Made by a program: the position numbers and the translations under genes
The notes under the pieces: model-generated
Databases searched by the model: none
The model's input: the letters and a program-made list of their open reading frames with translations, nothing else
Told to the model about the DNA's origin: nothing
Shown: positions 1-8,148 of the stretch, piece after piece
How the letters are laid out: each line of letters begins with the position of its first letter
Numbering within the stretch: the first letter of the stretch is position 1
NCBI GenBank assembly: GCA_963711465.1
Contig: CAVQEG010000001.1
Coordinates: forward strand, 2,480,001 to 2,544,000
Reading direction: 5' to 3'
DNA length: 64,000 bases
Origin: CAVQEG01 sp963711465
GTDB lineage: Bacteria > Bacteroidota > Ignavibacteria > OLB7

Positions 1-216
1 CACCGCCTTCAGCTTTGCGACGCCGGACATGGCGGTACCGGTCGGCATCGCACTGTGCTCATTGATGTGATCGGCGAAGATGCTCGCCAGTCGATCGGTG
101 GAACGTCTGCCGAGCACTGTTGGAACCATTTGTGCCGGCAGCGACTGCGCTCCGAACGCAGCGAAGAGCGCGATCGGGATGAACCGTGTAGAGCGTATCA
201 GGAAATTTCTGATCAT
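1..216 (-). CDS. Secreted protein of unknown function, N-terminal part only
   Basis: This minus-strand reading frame runs from an ATG at 216 to the window edge, so only the first 72 residues are visible. The N-terminus is a clear Sec signal peptide: MIRNFLIRSTRF, then a hydrophobic stretch PIALFAAFGAQ, and a cleavage-like SLPAQ at about residues 25-29. The start is supported by a GGAGG ribosome binding site six bases upstream, a strong site for this window. The mature part (MVPTVLGRRSTDRL and on) does not identify a family. It is divergent from the gene-free stretch to its right. The signal peptide is directly visible; function is unknown. Confidence 0.6.
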   Translation of the reverse strand, partial: MIRNFLIRSTRFIPIALFAAFGAQSLPAQMVPTVLGRRSTDRLASIFADHINEHSAMPTGTAMSGVAKLKAV

Positions 217-660
217 CTGGACCTCCGACGCATCTGGACAATGCGCAAACGTGTAGTGCCCCGTGGGATTGGGCGACATACGCCATGGCCTGGAGGGACC
301 CGTCGCGAGCGGTGTTGGACCTGAAGAACGTTACGGAGCTGTCGGAGAATCAATCACGGCGGCACTACCATCGGACGTCCGTTAGCGCATGTACTTTTCG
401 CACGCCTGGACCGCGTGCGATACGCCGACGGATCGGACCCGGATGGTTCGACCACGTGATTTCCGGAAGCTGCGGCTCGTCGTTACTGGACCGTCACCGT
501 ACGAACTGGACCGTTCCGTAGGTGTCAAACGACACGTAGCGTACGCCGGAACTGAGTTTTTAATGAAAAATCGGGGAATCAGGGAACGATGGTTCTGGAC
601 CGTTGGACCTTGGACCGAATCATGACTGGACCTGGATACCCCCTCTGAATGAGGTAGACG
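217..660 (+). ncRNA. Candidate structured RNA or operator array rich in CTGGACC motifs
   Basis: No convincing protein is encoded here. The plus strand carries about ten GGACC pentamers in 440 bases, several as TGGACC (near 314, 407, 488, 507, 596, 605, 612, 626), far above the roughly 0.4 expected by chance. One lies in the loop of a perfect hairpin: stem 398-405 / 413-420, seven-base loop CTGGACC. A small hairpin GTGTC-AAAC-GACAC lies further on, and CGTACG occurs on both sides of it. The same loop, in the same transcript sense, recurs in the minus-strand array at 10683-11235. I infer a structured RNA; a cluster of protein-binding palindromes is the main alternative. Neither end is defined, and no plus-strand terminator is obvious. 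Confidence 0.35.
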
Positions 661-709
661 GCTGCGAATCTACAACGGCGGGAGTGCAATTGTCAAGAGG
701 TCCGCACGC

Positions 710-737
710 AAAAAAACTTCGGAGCCCACCCTGCTCC
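710..737 (-). terminator. Terminator-like hairpin with T-run, minus strand
   Basis: Read on the minus strand, a GGAGC...GCTCC stem with a seven-base loop is followed by GAAG and then seven Ts. This is a short intrinsic terminator shape. It could end a minus-strand transcript arising in the hairpin-rich stretch at 840-1170. The stem is only five pairs, so the call is tentative. Confidence 0.35.
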
Positions 738-1391
738 CTACCCACTAAACGGACAAAACCGTGTAGGACAGGCAAAATTTCCACAAAAGTTGTATTGAGC
801 GGGGCGGCGTCAGCCCGTAGTTTATTTCACCTTCTCACTGGAGACGGTCGCCATCCCCCCCCGCTGCCTTCATGCGACCCGCCACCAGACCAACACGAAT
901 ACTTGAGAGGACACGTAGCCAACGACGGGCGCCGCAACGGCGTCCGGCGACCATTCAGTTTCACCACCACATCGAACCACCGAAGCCCCGACCTGTGCGG
1001 TACGGACATCCGGGCGCAGGTCGGGGCGGTCGGAGGACACGCCCCACCATGATGTCGGGCGGATCGACGGAATCGATCCGTCACCGTTTCTGCTCCGGAG
1101 TTCAATCTGCCGGGAGCTGAGGAGACGCCTTTGGATTACCGGACGTCGCAGGGTCGACGTCCGAAGCACGACGCGTGATTGCTGCGAGCGGACCCTTCCG
1201 ATCGTTGTACTGCGCGCAACCACCCCCATCCCTGTTCGGCCGCCCGGCTCTTTCGGAGTGGCCGATAGTGGATGACGATACCGGTCACGGTCAATGATAC
1301 AGTTGCATTTTCAGTGTCACGTATGGCCGGAGGCAACTGGTTGCCTCCCGAGCCACGCCCTGTTACACACAGGCTGGGGGAACAAGAAATC
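738..1391. other. Gene-free stretch with strong inverted repeats
   Basis: No supported gene. Several strong inverted repeats are visible. A 14-pair stem (GCCCCGACCTGTGC with GCGCAGGTCGGGGC, one G-T wobble) lies around 985-1030. CGGATCGA/TCGATCCG lies at about 1060-1080, and CGGACGTCG/CGACGTCCG at about 1140-1163. The G-T pair suits RNA folding better than a DNA palindrome. The final part, about 1240-1391, must hold the promoter and leader of the regulator gene at 1392. An upstream in-frame ATG exists at 1272, but the 40 residues it adds look unlike protein and are absent from the paralogue. Confidence 0.4.
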
Positions 1392-2618
1392 ATGCCACGC
1401 ACACGAGCCCGCGTTGTCGAACCCATCGAGATGTTGACCAGGCTGGTCAGCGAGTATCCGGAACCGCACAACCAGCGTCCGCTGCGAATGCTGTTGATGC
1501 TCAAGCGCGACGAAAAGATGACGCTTCGCACCGCTGCGGACAAGCTTGGTGTCTCCGAGCGAACGATTCGCAGGTGGTGGGCGCAGTATCAAGCCGAGGG
1601 ACCTCTCGTCTTCTGCCAGGCGAAAACGGACCGCGAACGCCGGTTGAAGCCCTCGGAGATCGAGGCATTCCGCCAATATGCCCTGAAGCACGGATTCAGC
1701 GAACTCAGTGAAGCGCGTGAGTGGATCCTGAAGGAATTCGGAGCGGAGTACAGCGTCTCGGGAGTCGCCGCGCTGTTGCGCAAGATGGACATCCACTACG
1801 ACAGCCAGTGGGGCCCCGGCGCAGAAGCACCCGACTCCACGATCTGCGACGGGATCGACTACGGCCCACTGCTACGATTCATGATGCAGGTGCCGGAGAA
1901 GGAGGATATCATTGAGACTTGTCACTCCCTCCGATCAGCGCTCATGGAGATGTTGCCAGACGTCGACTGGATGATGATCAATATCAACACTAGCCTTGCG
2001 CCCCTCAACTCAAGTGAGTACATGTTTGTTCAGTCAGAAAGTTGCGGCAAGATCGAGTCGTTTCTCTATCACCAACCGGGCAATCTGTCGCCTGACACTC
2101 GGCTGCTAGCAACGATCAAACGTCGGAACTTTCCGGTTGAGCAATACCACCCGATGACCTTTATCCATGTAACCGCCGGTGACTCATATTGCGGCAGCTT
2201 CATACTCTGGCGCGATCGTAGCAAGGCCCCGATTTCTGAGTCAACACTGAGCACTGTCGATCAGTTGATGCCTCTTTTCCGGTTCATCTTCTCAGACATT
2301 GCCCATCGACACGACCGGCGCCAACCGGCGGGCGTACTCTTCCGATATGTGTTGGGCAGGCTGCACTGTTCCAAGACTCTTACCGAACAGGAGCTCCGAG
2401 TAGTCTCATATCGCCTCCTTGGAAACTCATACAAGGAGATTGCCGAGCTCCTTCATATCTCAGTTGGCACCGTAAAGAAGCATCTGCACTCTGTTTACAC
2501 GAAGACCGGCACCAAGAATCATGTCGACCTATTTGCACGCCACCTCAGCGGATCCTTGAATGCAGACATAGCGAATCGGCGTCATAACGGGCCATCGTCC
2601 AACAATGACGTCGCCTGA
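1392..2618 (+). CDS. Transcription regulator: transposase-like double HTH, sensor-like middle, LuxR HTH
   Basis: This protein of about 408 residues has three parts. Residues about 25-75 form a homeodomain-like HTH (MTLRTAADKLGVSERTIRRWW). Residues about 85-140 form a winged HTH (EIEAFRQYALKHGF..YSVSGVAALLRKM). Together these resemble the paired DNA-binding modules of IS630-type transposases. The middle (about 160-320) is an alpha/beta domain that could be GAF-like (LWRDRSKAPISESTLSTV). The C-terminus is a LuxR-type HTH (TEQELRVVSYRLLGNSYKEI, then SVGTVKKHLHSVY). No transposase catalytic domain is present. I chose ATG 1392 over 1272 because homology to the next gene starts there and GGGGGAAC lies just upstream. 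It is in tandem with a paralogue at 2714. Domain calls are by eye; the ligand and targets are unknown. Confidence 0.8.
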   Translation: MPRTRARVVEPIEMLTRLVSEYPEPHNQRPLRMLLMLKRDEKMTLRTAADKLGVSERTIRRWWAQYQAEGPLVFCQAKTDRERRLKPSEIEAFRQYALKHGFSELSEAREWILKEFGAEYSVSGVAALLRKMDIHYDSQWGPGAEAPDSTICDGIDYGPLLRFMMQVPEKEDIIETCHSLRSALMEMLPDVDWMMININTSLAPLNSSEYMFVQSESCGKIESFLYHQPGNLSPDTRLLATIKRRNFPVEQYHPMTFIHVTAGDSYCGSFILWRDRSKAPISESTLSTVDQLMPLFRFIFSDIAHRHDRRQPAGVLFRYVLGRLHCSKTLTEQELRVVSYRLLGNSYKEIAELLHISVGTVKKHLHSVYTKTGTKNHVDLFARHLSGSLNADIANRRHNGPSSNNDVA

Positions 2619-2713
2619 ACGCGTACTCTAGAGACATGACGCGATCCGATTCGCCAACAATGCATGACATTGTACTATATTAATGGCGTTCTACTTCGGA
2701 ACGAACCAACGCC

Positions 2714-3964
2714 ATGGGAAACTCGCTAGTCGTCACTGAAACGGATCAACAGCTTGCAGAACTGGAGCTGGCAAGCGCCGACATGCGTATCCAACAGCGC
2801 ATTCGCTTCTTACGGCTGCTGAAGAACCGTTCGAACGGATCTCCCAACGCCGTCGCAATCGAAGTGGGATGTTCGCCTCGTACGGCTCAACGCTGGTGGA
2901 ATGCGTACCGCGACGGCGGTCTCGATGCGCTGCTAACCGTGGGGACCCCTGGTCGAAAACGCGATACGAAGCTTCCAGACCAGAAGCTCGATCTTCTGCG
3001 GTCCAAACTTGCGTCGGATGGGTTCCACAGCGTTTCGGAAGCACAGAGCTGGCTCCGCAAAGAGCTTGAGGTCGAGTATAGCCGGACCTCTGTGTGGAAT
3101 ATCCTGCGATCAGAGAGTGGGCGGCCTGCTCGCTGGACAGCTGCGGCCTCGGGACAGTACTTCATCGATTCACCACTTGCGCCACCACCGAATCAGGCAC
3201 CGCTGTCACTGGCGTCTGACATGATTTCGTTTCTCAATGCGCTTCCGACGTCCTCCGACGCCAAGACCTGGGTTGGCGAGTTCCGGGAGGCACTTAGCAG
3301 GATGTTGGGCGACGTCGACCGCATATCGATCAACGTCAATATGAACTGCAATCTGCGAGATCCCGAAAGCTATACGGTTAGCCTCACGGTGCGGCAACAC
3401 CTTTCGTCAGACGATGAAGGAGACGCCGCTGTCGACGTACAACCGGGGGCGCGTAACGAAGGCGCGACCGCATCAGAGGAGCTCGTGGCGGACCTTCGCC
3501 GGAAGGGCTTTCCCTTGGACGACTTCCATGAGCCAACCTGCTTTGACTATTACTATGCAGATGTTGCATATCTCGGCACGATGATTCTTTGGCGCGATCG
3601 GACGAAGACTCCGATCTCTGAAACAACTATTCAGACGGTGTCTCAACTACAACCCTTCATCGTGTTCGCCCTGAGCGACCTTGTGGTTCGAAATCAGCTG
3701 GAACGGCCGATCGACAGCGTGTTCAACGATTCGCTTCAGATTCTGAGAGATGAGGCGGGCTTGACGCCGTCAGAGTCCCGGATCGTGGTGCTCCAGTTGT
3801 TGGGACATTCATATAAGGACATGGCCGACGTGCTGGCAGTCTCTGTGGATACCGTGAAGAAGCACGTGAAGCAGATCCACAGGAAGACCAACACCCGCGG
3901 TCAGTCCGAGCTTTTCGCAAAGTACTTCACTTCGCGGATCAGTCTGCGCGAAGAGGAGGGATAG
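2714..3964 (+). CDS. Paralogous regulator: transposase-like double HTH plus LuxR HTH
   Basis: This 416-residue protein has the same three-part layout as its upstream neighbour. The N-terminal HTH reads AIEVGCSPRTAQRWWNAYRDGG, the winged HTH spans the segment with KLASDGFHSVSEAQSWL and EYSRTSVWNIL, the middle domain contains LWRDRTKTPISETTIQTVSQ, and the LuxR-type HTH reads TPSESRIVVLQLLGHSYKDM..SVDTVKKHVKQIH. The shared LWRDR-K-PISE-T motif in the middle domain shows that the two arose by duplication, and their divergence suggests different signals or targets. The 95-base gap contains an AT-rich box (ACTATATTAATG) near 2675 that could be a separate promoter. No phosphoacceptor domain is visible, so signalling by ligand binding is more likely than by a histidine kinase (inference). 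Confidence 0.8.
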   Translation: MGNSLVVTETDQQLAELELASADMRIQQRIRFLRLLKNRSNGSPNAVAIEVGCSPRTAQRWWNAYRDGGLDALLTVGTPGRKRDTKLPDQKLDLLRSKLASDGFHSVSEAQSWLRKELEVEYSRTSVWNILRSESGRPARWTAAASGQYFIDSPLAPPPNQAPLSLASDMISFLNALPTSSDAKTWVGEFREALSRMLGDVDRISINVNMNCNLRDPESYTVSLTVRQHLSSDDEGDAAVDVQPGARNEGATASEELVADLRRKGFPLDDFHEPTCFDYYYADVAYLGTMILWRDRTKTPISETTIQTVSQLQPFIVFALSDLVVRNQLERPIDSVFNDSLQILRDEAGLTPSESRIVVLQLLGHSYKDMADVLAVSVDTVKKHVKQIHRKTNTRGQSELFAKYFTSRISLREEEG

Positions 3965-4099
3965 CCCGAGAAGTTCCTACCACCCTCAATCGTCAGCAAT
4001 CGCCGCCGAACCTAACGCTCCACCCCCGGCCCGGAACCGCAATTTCTGCGATTTTGCACAGATTCAGTCGAAAGGTCCACCCCGGAATCAACCTTTCAG

Positions 4100-4134
4100 T
4101 TGACAGATCTCCACCCAACCGCCCTCTACCTTTG
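4100..4134 (+). promoter_or_regulatory. Bacteroidota-type promoter for the small secreted protein
   Basis: TTGACA at 4100-4105 is followed after 21 bases by TACCTTTG at 4127-4134, matching the Bacteroidota pattern of TTG near -33 and TAnnTTTG near -7. Transcription would start near 4141, leaving a leader of about 115 bases before the ATG at 4257. Confidence 0.5.
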
Positions 4135-4256
4135 CACCCGTAGTCAACCCGAAGAATTCCCCAAATGTGTACTTGTCGGCCTTGACGTCACGGGGCTATG
4201 TTTGCTACCGTCAGAAAGGCCGCTAGGTACACTCGAACCAAATCGAGTGCCTCACG

Positions 4257-4796
4257 ATGAAAACCCTGAGCAGCCTACTGACGCTGGTGGTTCTGCTGAC
4301 ATTAAGCGCCTGGTCGCCAGCCGCTGCAGCTCCCCAGCCTCCGAATGCTGACTTGACGTACCAAGGATCGACCAGTGTCACAATCGACGCTTCGGGCCAG
4401 TGGCTCGGAACCGCTAGTGACAAGGACAAGGAGAAGCCGACGGGATCCGTCAGCAGTGAGATCTTTTTCTGGAGGACGGCCACCGGAAACATTCAGATCC
4501 AGCTGAACACCTCGTCAATCAGCTCCACGGGGTCGGCGATCGACAAGTTTAGCAGCGACGAGCTCTTTGAACTGCTTTCGAGGGCAGGAATCCAGAAGGC
4601 GATGCAGATGGGCCTGGTCACGTTGAACAGCAACACGACGGTATACACCGATGGTTGCTACACGCGGACGGGCTCCGGAAGCACAACCTCCTTCACCGTC
4701 TGCAGCCCGCGGGTCTACGTGGCCAACTGGTATACGATCAAGGCCGATGGCACGATCGTCAAGACGGGCAGCAGCAACGGAGCCAGCCTCAAGTAA
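4257..4796 (+). CDS. Small secreted protein of unknown function
   Basis: The 179-residue product begins with a signal peptide (MKTLSSLLTLVVLLTLSAWS, cleavage near PAAAAPQ at about 25). The mature domain is rich in Ser, Thr and Gly with alternating hydrophobic residues, which suggests a small beta protein. Two cysteines (DGCYTRTG and FTVCSPR, about residues 139 and 154) could form a disulphide in the periplasm or outside the cell. I recognise no family, and there is no T9SS-type C-terminal domain or lipobox. A recognisable promoter lies upstream and a strong hairpin just downstream, so it is probably a single-gene transcript. Confidence 0.75.
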   Translation: MKTLSSLLTLVVLLTLSAWSPAAAAPQPPNADLTYQGSTSVTIDASGQWLGTASDKDKEKPTGSVSSEIFFWRTATGNIQIQLNTSSISSTGSAIDKFSSDELFELLSRAGIQKAMQMGLVTLNSNTTVYTDGCYTRTGSGSTTSFTVCSPRVYVANWYTIKADGTIVKTGSSNGASLK

Positions 4797-4838
4797 GCAG
4801 TCAGTCAGATTGAAAACCCAACAGATTCAGCCGATTGA

Positions 4839-4877
4839 GACCCCGCTCGCTGCCTTGTCCGGGCAGTGAGCGGGGTC
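4839..4877 (+). terminator. Strong hairpin after the small secreted protein gene
   Basis: A 16-pair stem (GACCCCGCTCGCTGCC at 4839-4854 with 4862-4877, one G-T wobble) closes a seven-base loop 42 bases after the stop codon. There is no T-run, so it is either a weak terminator/mRNA-end hairpin or the first stem of the structured RNA that follows. Confidence 0.5.
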
Positions 4878-4879
4878 AA

Positions 4880-6241
4880 AGCGGCACACGGATCGCCTCC
4901 ACGTCCCGGAGGTGAGGGTTCAGACAGACGAGAGGTCCCGAGCAATGCCGAGAAGGTCCGCAGGTCCGACCTACTGCGCTAACTCCCGAACCGTTCGTTC
5001 CGTTTGAGTCACAAGGTGTGCCCAGCACTCGATGCGGGGAAGAGGTCACCCCGTCTTGAGACGACGTGCCCGACAGGCATTGGGGTAGTATGAGAAGTCG
5101 GCGTCCTGCTCGTACTACCCCAATGGAATCCGCGGGCAAGTCCAAAGAAAGTTCAAGGGTCCAACGGTCCACGGTCCAGGTCCATTCGCCAATACCTGCC
5201 AAATCCCGTTACCCACTGCCTTGACAACCAAGAAGATGTTTCAGAGTGCCCTCTCTGTAACGAGCTCGAGCGAACGCCATGAGGTAAGATTGCTTCGCTT
5301 TTGAGCACCATGCCCGACCGGAGCGAAGGGGAACAGGTTGCCCCGAGTTGCGCTCCATGCCCATTGAGTTTCAGGGGACGGTATGAAGGGCCAATGCCCA
5401 CGGCACTTCATACCGCCCCTTCGAGACACGGGCGAGCAGGGTAGAGATGAGAGGCCTTCTGCTTGAGAGTTTCGAACTGTTCATTGTCTTTGTTTGTGCC
5501 CCTTCTGCCGGCCTGATGTGGGAAAGAGGTCATCCCATCCAGGCCCACAGTGCCCAGAGTGCCCCTCCCCGGTGCCCACCGGCGACGGGCCGTGCCCAAC
5601 AGGTTGCGTCTGGTGCCCTTCAGACGAAACCAGTGCCCAAACGGAGCCGCGGCGGCGATGAGGTCTGCTTCCGCTGGCTCCAGTGCCCAACAACTCTGCG
5701 GGACGGTATGAGGTTGGCTCGATCCCACAATCGAGTGTCTCATACCGTCCCGAACGGGCCGGGGGGCCGAACAGACAATTCGAGCAAATTCGCAGAACGT
5801 GTGTGATGTTCTTTGGTTTTGTGCCCAGACAGTTCGGGAGCCCGGGATCACGAGGTCCGATTCCGCACTCTCGATTCAGTGCCCAGCACGCTCATCGTGG
5901 GAAAGAGGTCATCCCATGTGAGCAATGTGCCCAACATGGCTCGGCCGGGAATGAGGTCTCCCCGTCGAGTTGTGCTCAACCCGGAATCGCCGGCTTATGA
6001 GGTCAAGCCCGTGATTCCATGCCCAGAAGGCGGGCAATCGAGGTTACCGCCGGTCCCACAGCCGGTTCGTCTCGTACGCTCGTCATGATGCTCGGCAGGA
6101 CGTTGAGGTCAGTTCCTGCCGGGTGATGTGCCTATCGGAATGCTCCGGATGAAGGAAGAGGTCACCTTCGTCCCGAGCAGTGTGCCCAGCAACAGCTCGG
6201 GGCGGTCGCCAACACCACTGGCAACCGCCCCATTTTTTTGC
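4880..6241 (+). ncRNA. Candidate long ornate non-coding RNA: AGGTC-loop hairpins with TGCCCA linkers
   Basis: This gene-free region is built from repeated, imperfect modules on the plus strand. Each has a stem, a loop centred on GAGGT (exactly AAGAGGTCA at 5028-5060, 5510-5545, 5890-5923 and 6148-6172; ATGAGGTC at 5939-5970 and 5983-6018), then a linker such as GTGCCCAGCA or GTGCCCAACA. About 14 GAGGT and about 19 TGCCC words occur. Further stems: 5079-5124 (16 pairs, one G-T), 5320-5356, 5373-5420, 5643-5681, 5700-5751 (13 perfect pairs with a nested hairpin) and 6094-6120. Three stems share a GGTA(G)TATGA core. Stem sequences differ while loops and linkers persist, and several pairs are G-T, as expected for a conserved RNA fold. 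The 3' end is fixed by the terminator at 6199-6239. The 5' end is uncertain (4880-5015). I cannot match it to a named RNA class. Confidence 0.6.
6199..6239 (+). terminator. Intrinsic terminator of the long structured RNA
   Basis: GGGGCGGT (6199-6206) pairs with ACCGCCCC (6224-6231), with an inner CCA/TGG pairing, and is followed by A and seven Ts (6233-6239). It points along the plus strand and lies 116 bases before the aminotransferase start, so it ends the preceding non-coding transcript. Confidence 0.85.
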
Positions 6242-6301
6242 CCTGTTCCGTCGCCGACCGCCAGTCGCCGTGCCCACAGCCGCCGCTTCCTCCGCTTCCC
6301 C

Positions 6302-6309
6302 TATTTTTG
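6302..6309 (+). promoter_or_regulatory. Candidate -7 box for the aminotransferase gene
   Basis: TATTTTTG matches the Bacteroidota TAnnTTTG -7 box and lies about 47 bases before the ATG at 6356. No clear -33 TTG box is seen at the expected distance. The position just after the upstream terminator supports separate transcription. Confidence 0.35.
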
Positions 6310-6355
6310 TCCTCAGATACGACCCATCTCTCTCGATACCATCTGAGGTTCTCCT

Positions 6356-7552
6356 ATGCGATTCGCACAGCGAATGTCGCGGCTCGGCACCGAAACCGCC
6401 TTCGAAGTGCTCGTCCGAGCCCGAAAACTCGAAGCCCAGGGACGCGACATCGTCCACCTCGAAATCGGCGAACCCGACTTCGATACGCCGGCGAACATCG
6501 TCTCCGCGGCCAAGTCAGCCCTCGACCACGGATACACCCATTACGGCCCCTCCGCCGGCCTCCCCGAGGCACGCGAGGCAATCGCCGCCTATATCGAGCG
6601 CACCCGCTCCGGCGTCCGCTGTACACCCGAGCAGATCGTCATCACGCCCGGCGCCAAGCCCATCATGTTCTACGCAATCATGGCGACCGTCGATGAAGGC
6701 GACGAGGTGATCTATCCGAATCCGGGCTTCCCGATCTACGAGTCGGTGATCAATTTCCTCGGCGCCCGCCCGGTTGCCCTTCCGCTTCGCGAAGACAAGG
6801 GTTTTCGCTTCGAAATCGACGATCTGGAGTCCAGGATCACCGACCGCACACGGATGCTGATCATCAACTCCCCGCAGAATCCCACCGGCGGCGTGCTTGA
6901 ACACAGCGATCTGGCTCGCATTGCGGAACTGGCCGTCAAACACAATTTCCTCGTGTTTTCCGACGAGATATACTCCCGCATCACCTACGACGGGTTCCAG
7001 CACGAGTCGATTCTCCAGTTCGATGGCATGACCGAGCGCACCATCATGCTCGATGGATTCTCGAAGACATATGCGATGACCGGGTGGCGCCTCGGCTACG
7101 GAATGATGCCCGCGTCACTCGCAGCCGCCGTGGCGAAACTGCAGACGAACTGCACCAGCTGCACCGCCGGGTTCAGTCAGATCGCAGGAATCGAAGCGCT
7201 AGGAGGCGATCAGTCGGCCGCAGATGCCATGATCCAGGAATTCGGCCGCCGCCGCGACGTGATCGTCGATGGCCTCAACAGCATTCCCGGCTTCCGCTGC
7301 CACAGACCGCATGGCGCCTTCTACGTGTTCCCCAACATTGAAGGCACTGGATTCTCCTCACAACGCATGGCCGATCACCTGCTCGAGGAAGCGGGGGTGG
7401 CGTGTCTCAGTGGAACCTCATTCGGTCAGTTCGGCGAGGGATTCATCCGGTTCAGCTACGCGAATTCCATCGAAAACATCGAAAAGGCCCTCAATCGTGT
7501 CGACGAGGCCGTGCGGAAGCTCCGTTCGTCCGGATCGCGCGTCGAAGCCTGA
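6356..7552 (+). CDS. Class I PLP-dependent aminotransferase (aspartate aminotransferase-like)
   Basis: This 398-residue cytoplasmic enzyme is a fold-type I aminotransferase that moves an amino group between an amino acid and a 2-oxo acid. Visible features are GEPDFDTP (about 38-45), the PLP-binding NSPQNPTGG (171-179, Asn174), SDEIYS (202-207), the Schiff-base Lys237 in GFSKTYAMTGWRLGYG, and GFIRFSYANS near the C-terminus supplying the carboxylate-binding Arg. Length and motifs fit the bacterial Igamma/AspB-like group, which includes aspartate, aromatic and alanine-type enzymes; the exact substrate cannot be read from the sequence. It stands alone, between the structured RNA terminator and its own terminator hairpin. 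Confidence 0.9.
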   Translation: MRFAQRMSRLGTETAFEVLVRARKLEAQGRDIVHLEIGEPDFDTPANIVSAAKSALDHGYTHYGPSAGLPEAREAIAAYIERTRSGVRCTPEQIVITPGAKPIMFYAIMATVDEGDEVIYPNPGFPIYESVINFLGARPVALPLREDKGFRFEIDDLESRITDRTRMLIINSPQNPTGGVLEHSDLARIAELAVKHNFLVFSDEIYSRITYDGFQHESILQFDGMTERTIMLDGFSKTYAMTGWRLGYGMMPASLAAAVAKLQTNCTSCTAGFSQIAGIEALGGDQSAADAMIQEFGRRRDVIVDGLNSIPGFRCHRPHGAFYVFPNIEGTGFSSQRMADHLLEEAGVACLSGTSFGQFGEGFIRFSYANSIENIEKALNRVDEAVRKLRSSGSRVEA

Positions 7553-7576
7553 TCCTCCGGAGCATCTCATATGAAC

Positions 7577-7608
7577 GACGCCCCTTCCGAATTCTCGGAA
7601 GGGGCGTC
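7577..7608 (+). terminator. Perfect 14-pair hairpin after the aminotransferase gene
   Basis: GACGCCCCTTCCGA (7577-7590) pairs perfectly with 7595-7608 around a four-base loop. It lies between convergent genes (aminotransferase on plus, ending 7552; membrane protein on minus, ending 7695) and could serve both strands. No long T-run follows on either side. Confidence 0.6.
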
Positions 7609-7694
7609 TATGTTGAATATCGTTCAGCAATTCTGGCGCATCACCTGTCGAATCGGATCCTGCGCCATCGGTCGGTGGCCATGCTGTAGCACGT

Positions 7695-8144
7695 TCAACG
7701 CATGGCTGCCTTCGGAACGGCCTCACGGACGATGGCCCGCAGCGTCTCGAACCCGACCTGATCGCTCGTCAGATCGATCTTCGTCACGGGCTGATTCCCC
7801 TCGCCCCTTCGACGGTTCGACAGATGCAGCACGACGTACGGATGCTTGCTCAGTCTGACCTCCTCCTCATAGAAATCGGTGATATCCTCCCATCGGAGCG
7901 AACGGACCCGCTGGAACAGATTGCGCATACGCACGCCCTCGCTGTCGACCCGGACCCAACGAATGGTCCACAGTTGCCAGATGGCGATTCCAGCAATAAT
8001 TGCCCAGATCACAACAGCACCGTTCAACGAACCAGAGGCTATCAGGCCGTAGACCGCAATAACGCACGTACCGATCCAGAGAGCAACGAGCAGCTTCTTC
8101 GGCGGAAAAATGCGTGGTATGTCGAGAACCGAGAGATTGGGCAT
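7695..8144 (-). CDS. Small membrane protein with PH-like cytoplasmic domain
   Basis: From ATG 8144 the protein is 149 residues. Two hydrophobic segments (LLVALWIGTCVIAVYGLIAS and AVVIWAIIAGIAIWQLWTI, about 18-60) form a membrane hairpin. A soluble domain of about 90 residues follows (WVRVDSEGVRMRNLFQRVRSLRWEDITDF), resembling bacterial PH-like domains in which a strand-turn pattern precedes IxWxDI. The start lies four bases after the recQ stop, so the two are translated together; the longer upstream frame inside recQ is a shadow. The role is unknown and the link to RecQ may only be shared transcription. Confidence 0.7.
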   Translation of the reverse strand: MPNLSVLDIPRIFPPKKLLVALWIGTCVIAVYGLIASGSLNGAVVIWAIIAGIAIWQLWTIRWVRVDSEGVRMRNLFQRVRSLRWEDITDFYEEEVRLSKHPYVVLHLSNRRRGEGNQPVTKIDLTSDQVGFETLRAIVREAVPKAAMR

Positions 8145-8148
8145 GTGG

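Noticed and set aside
1392..3964. IS630-type insertion sequence
   Set aside because: There is no DDE catalytic domain and no flanking inverted repeat; both proteins continue into a sensor-like domain and a LuxR HTH.
5447..6088. Short open frames inside the long structured RNA region
   Set aside because: They have no ribosome binding sites or domains, they break hairpins arbitrarily, and their composition follows the GTGCCC repeats.
4880..6241. CRISPR array or group II intron
   Set aside because: Repeat units are irregular in length and sequence with paired stems, there are no uniform spacers, and no reverse transcriptase or domain V-like end is seen.
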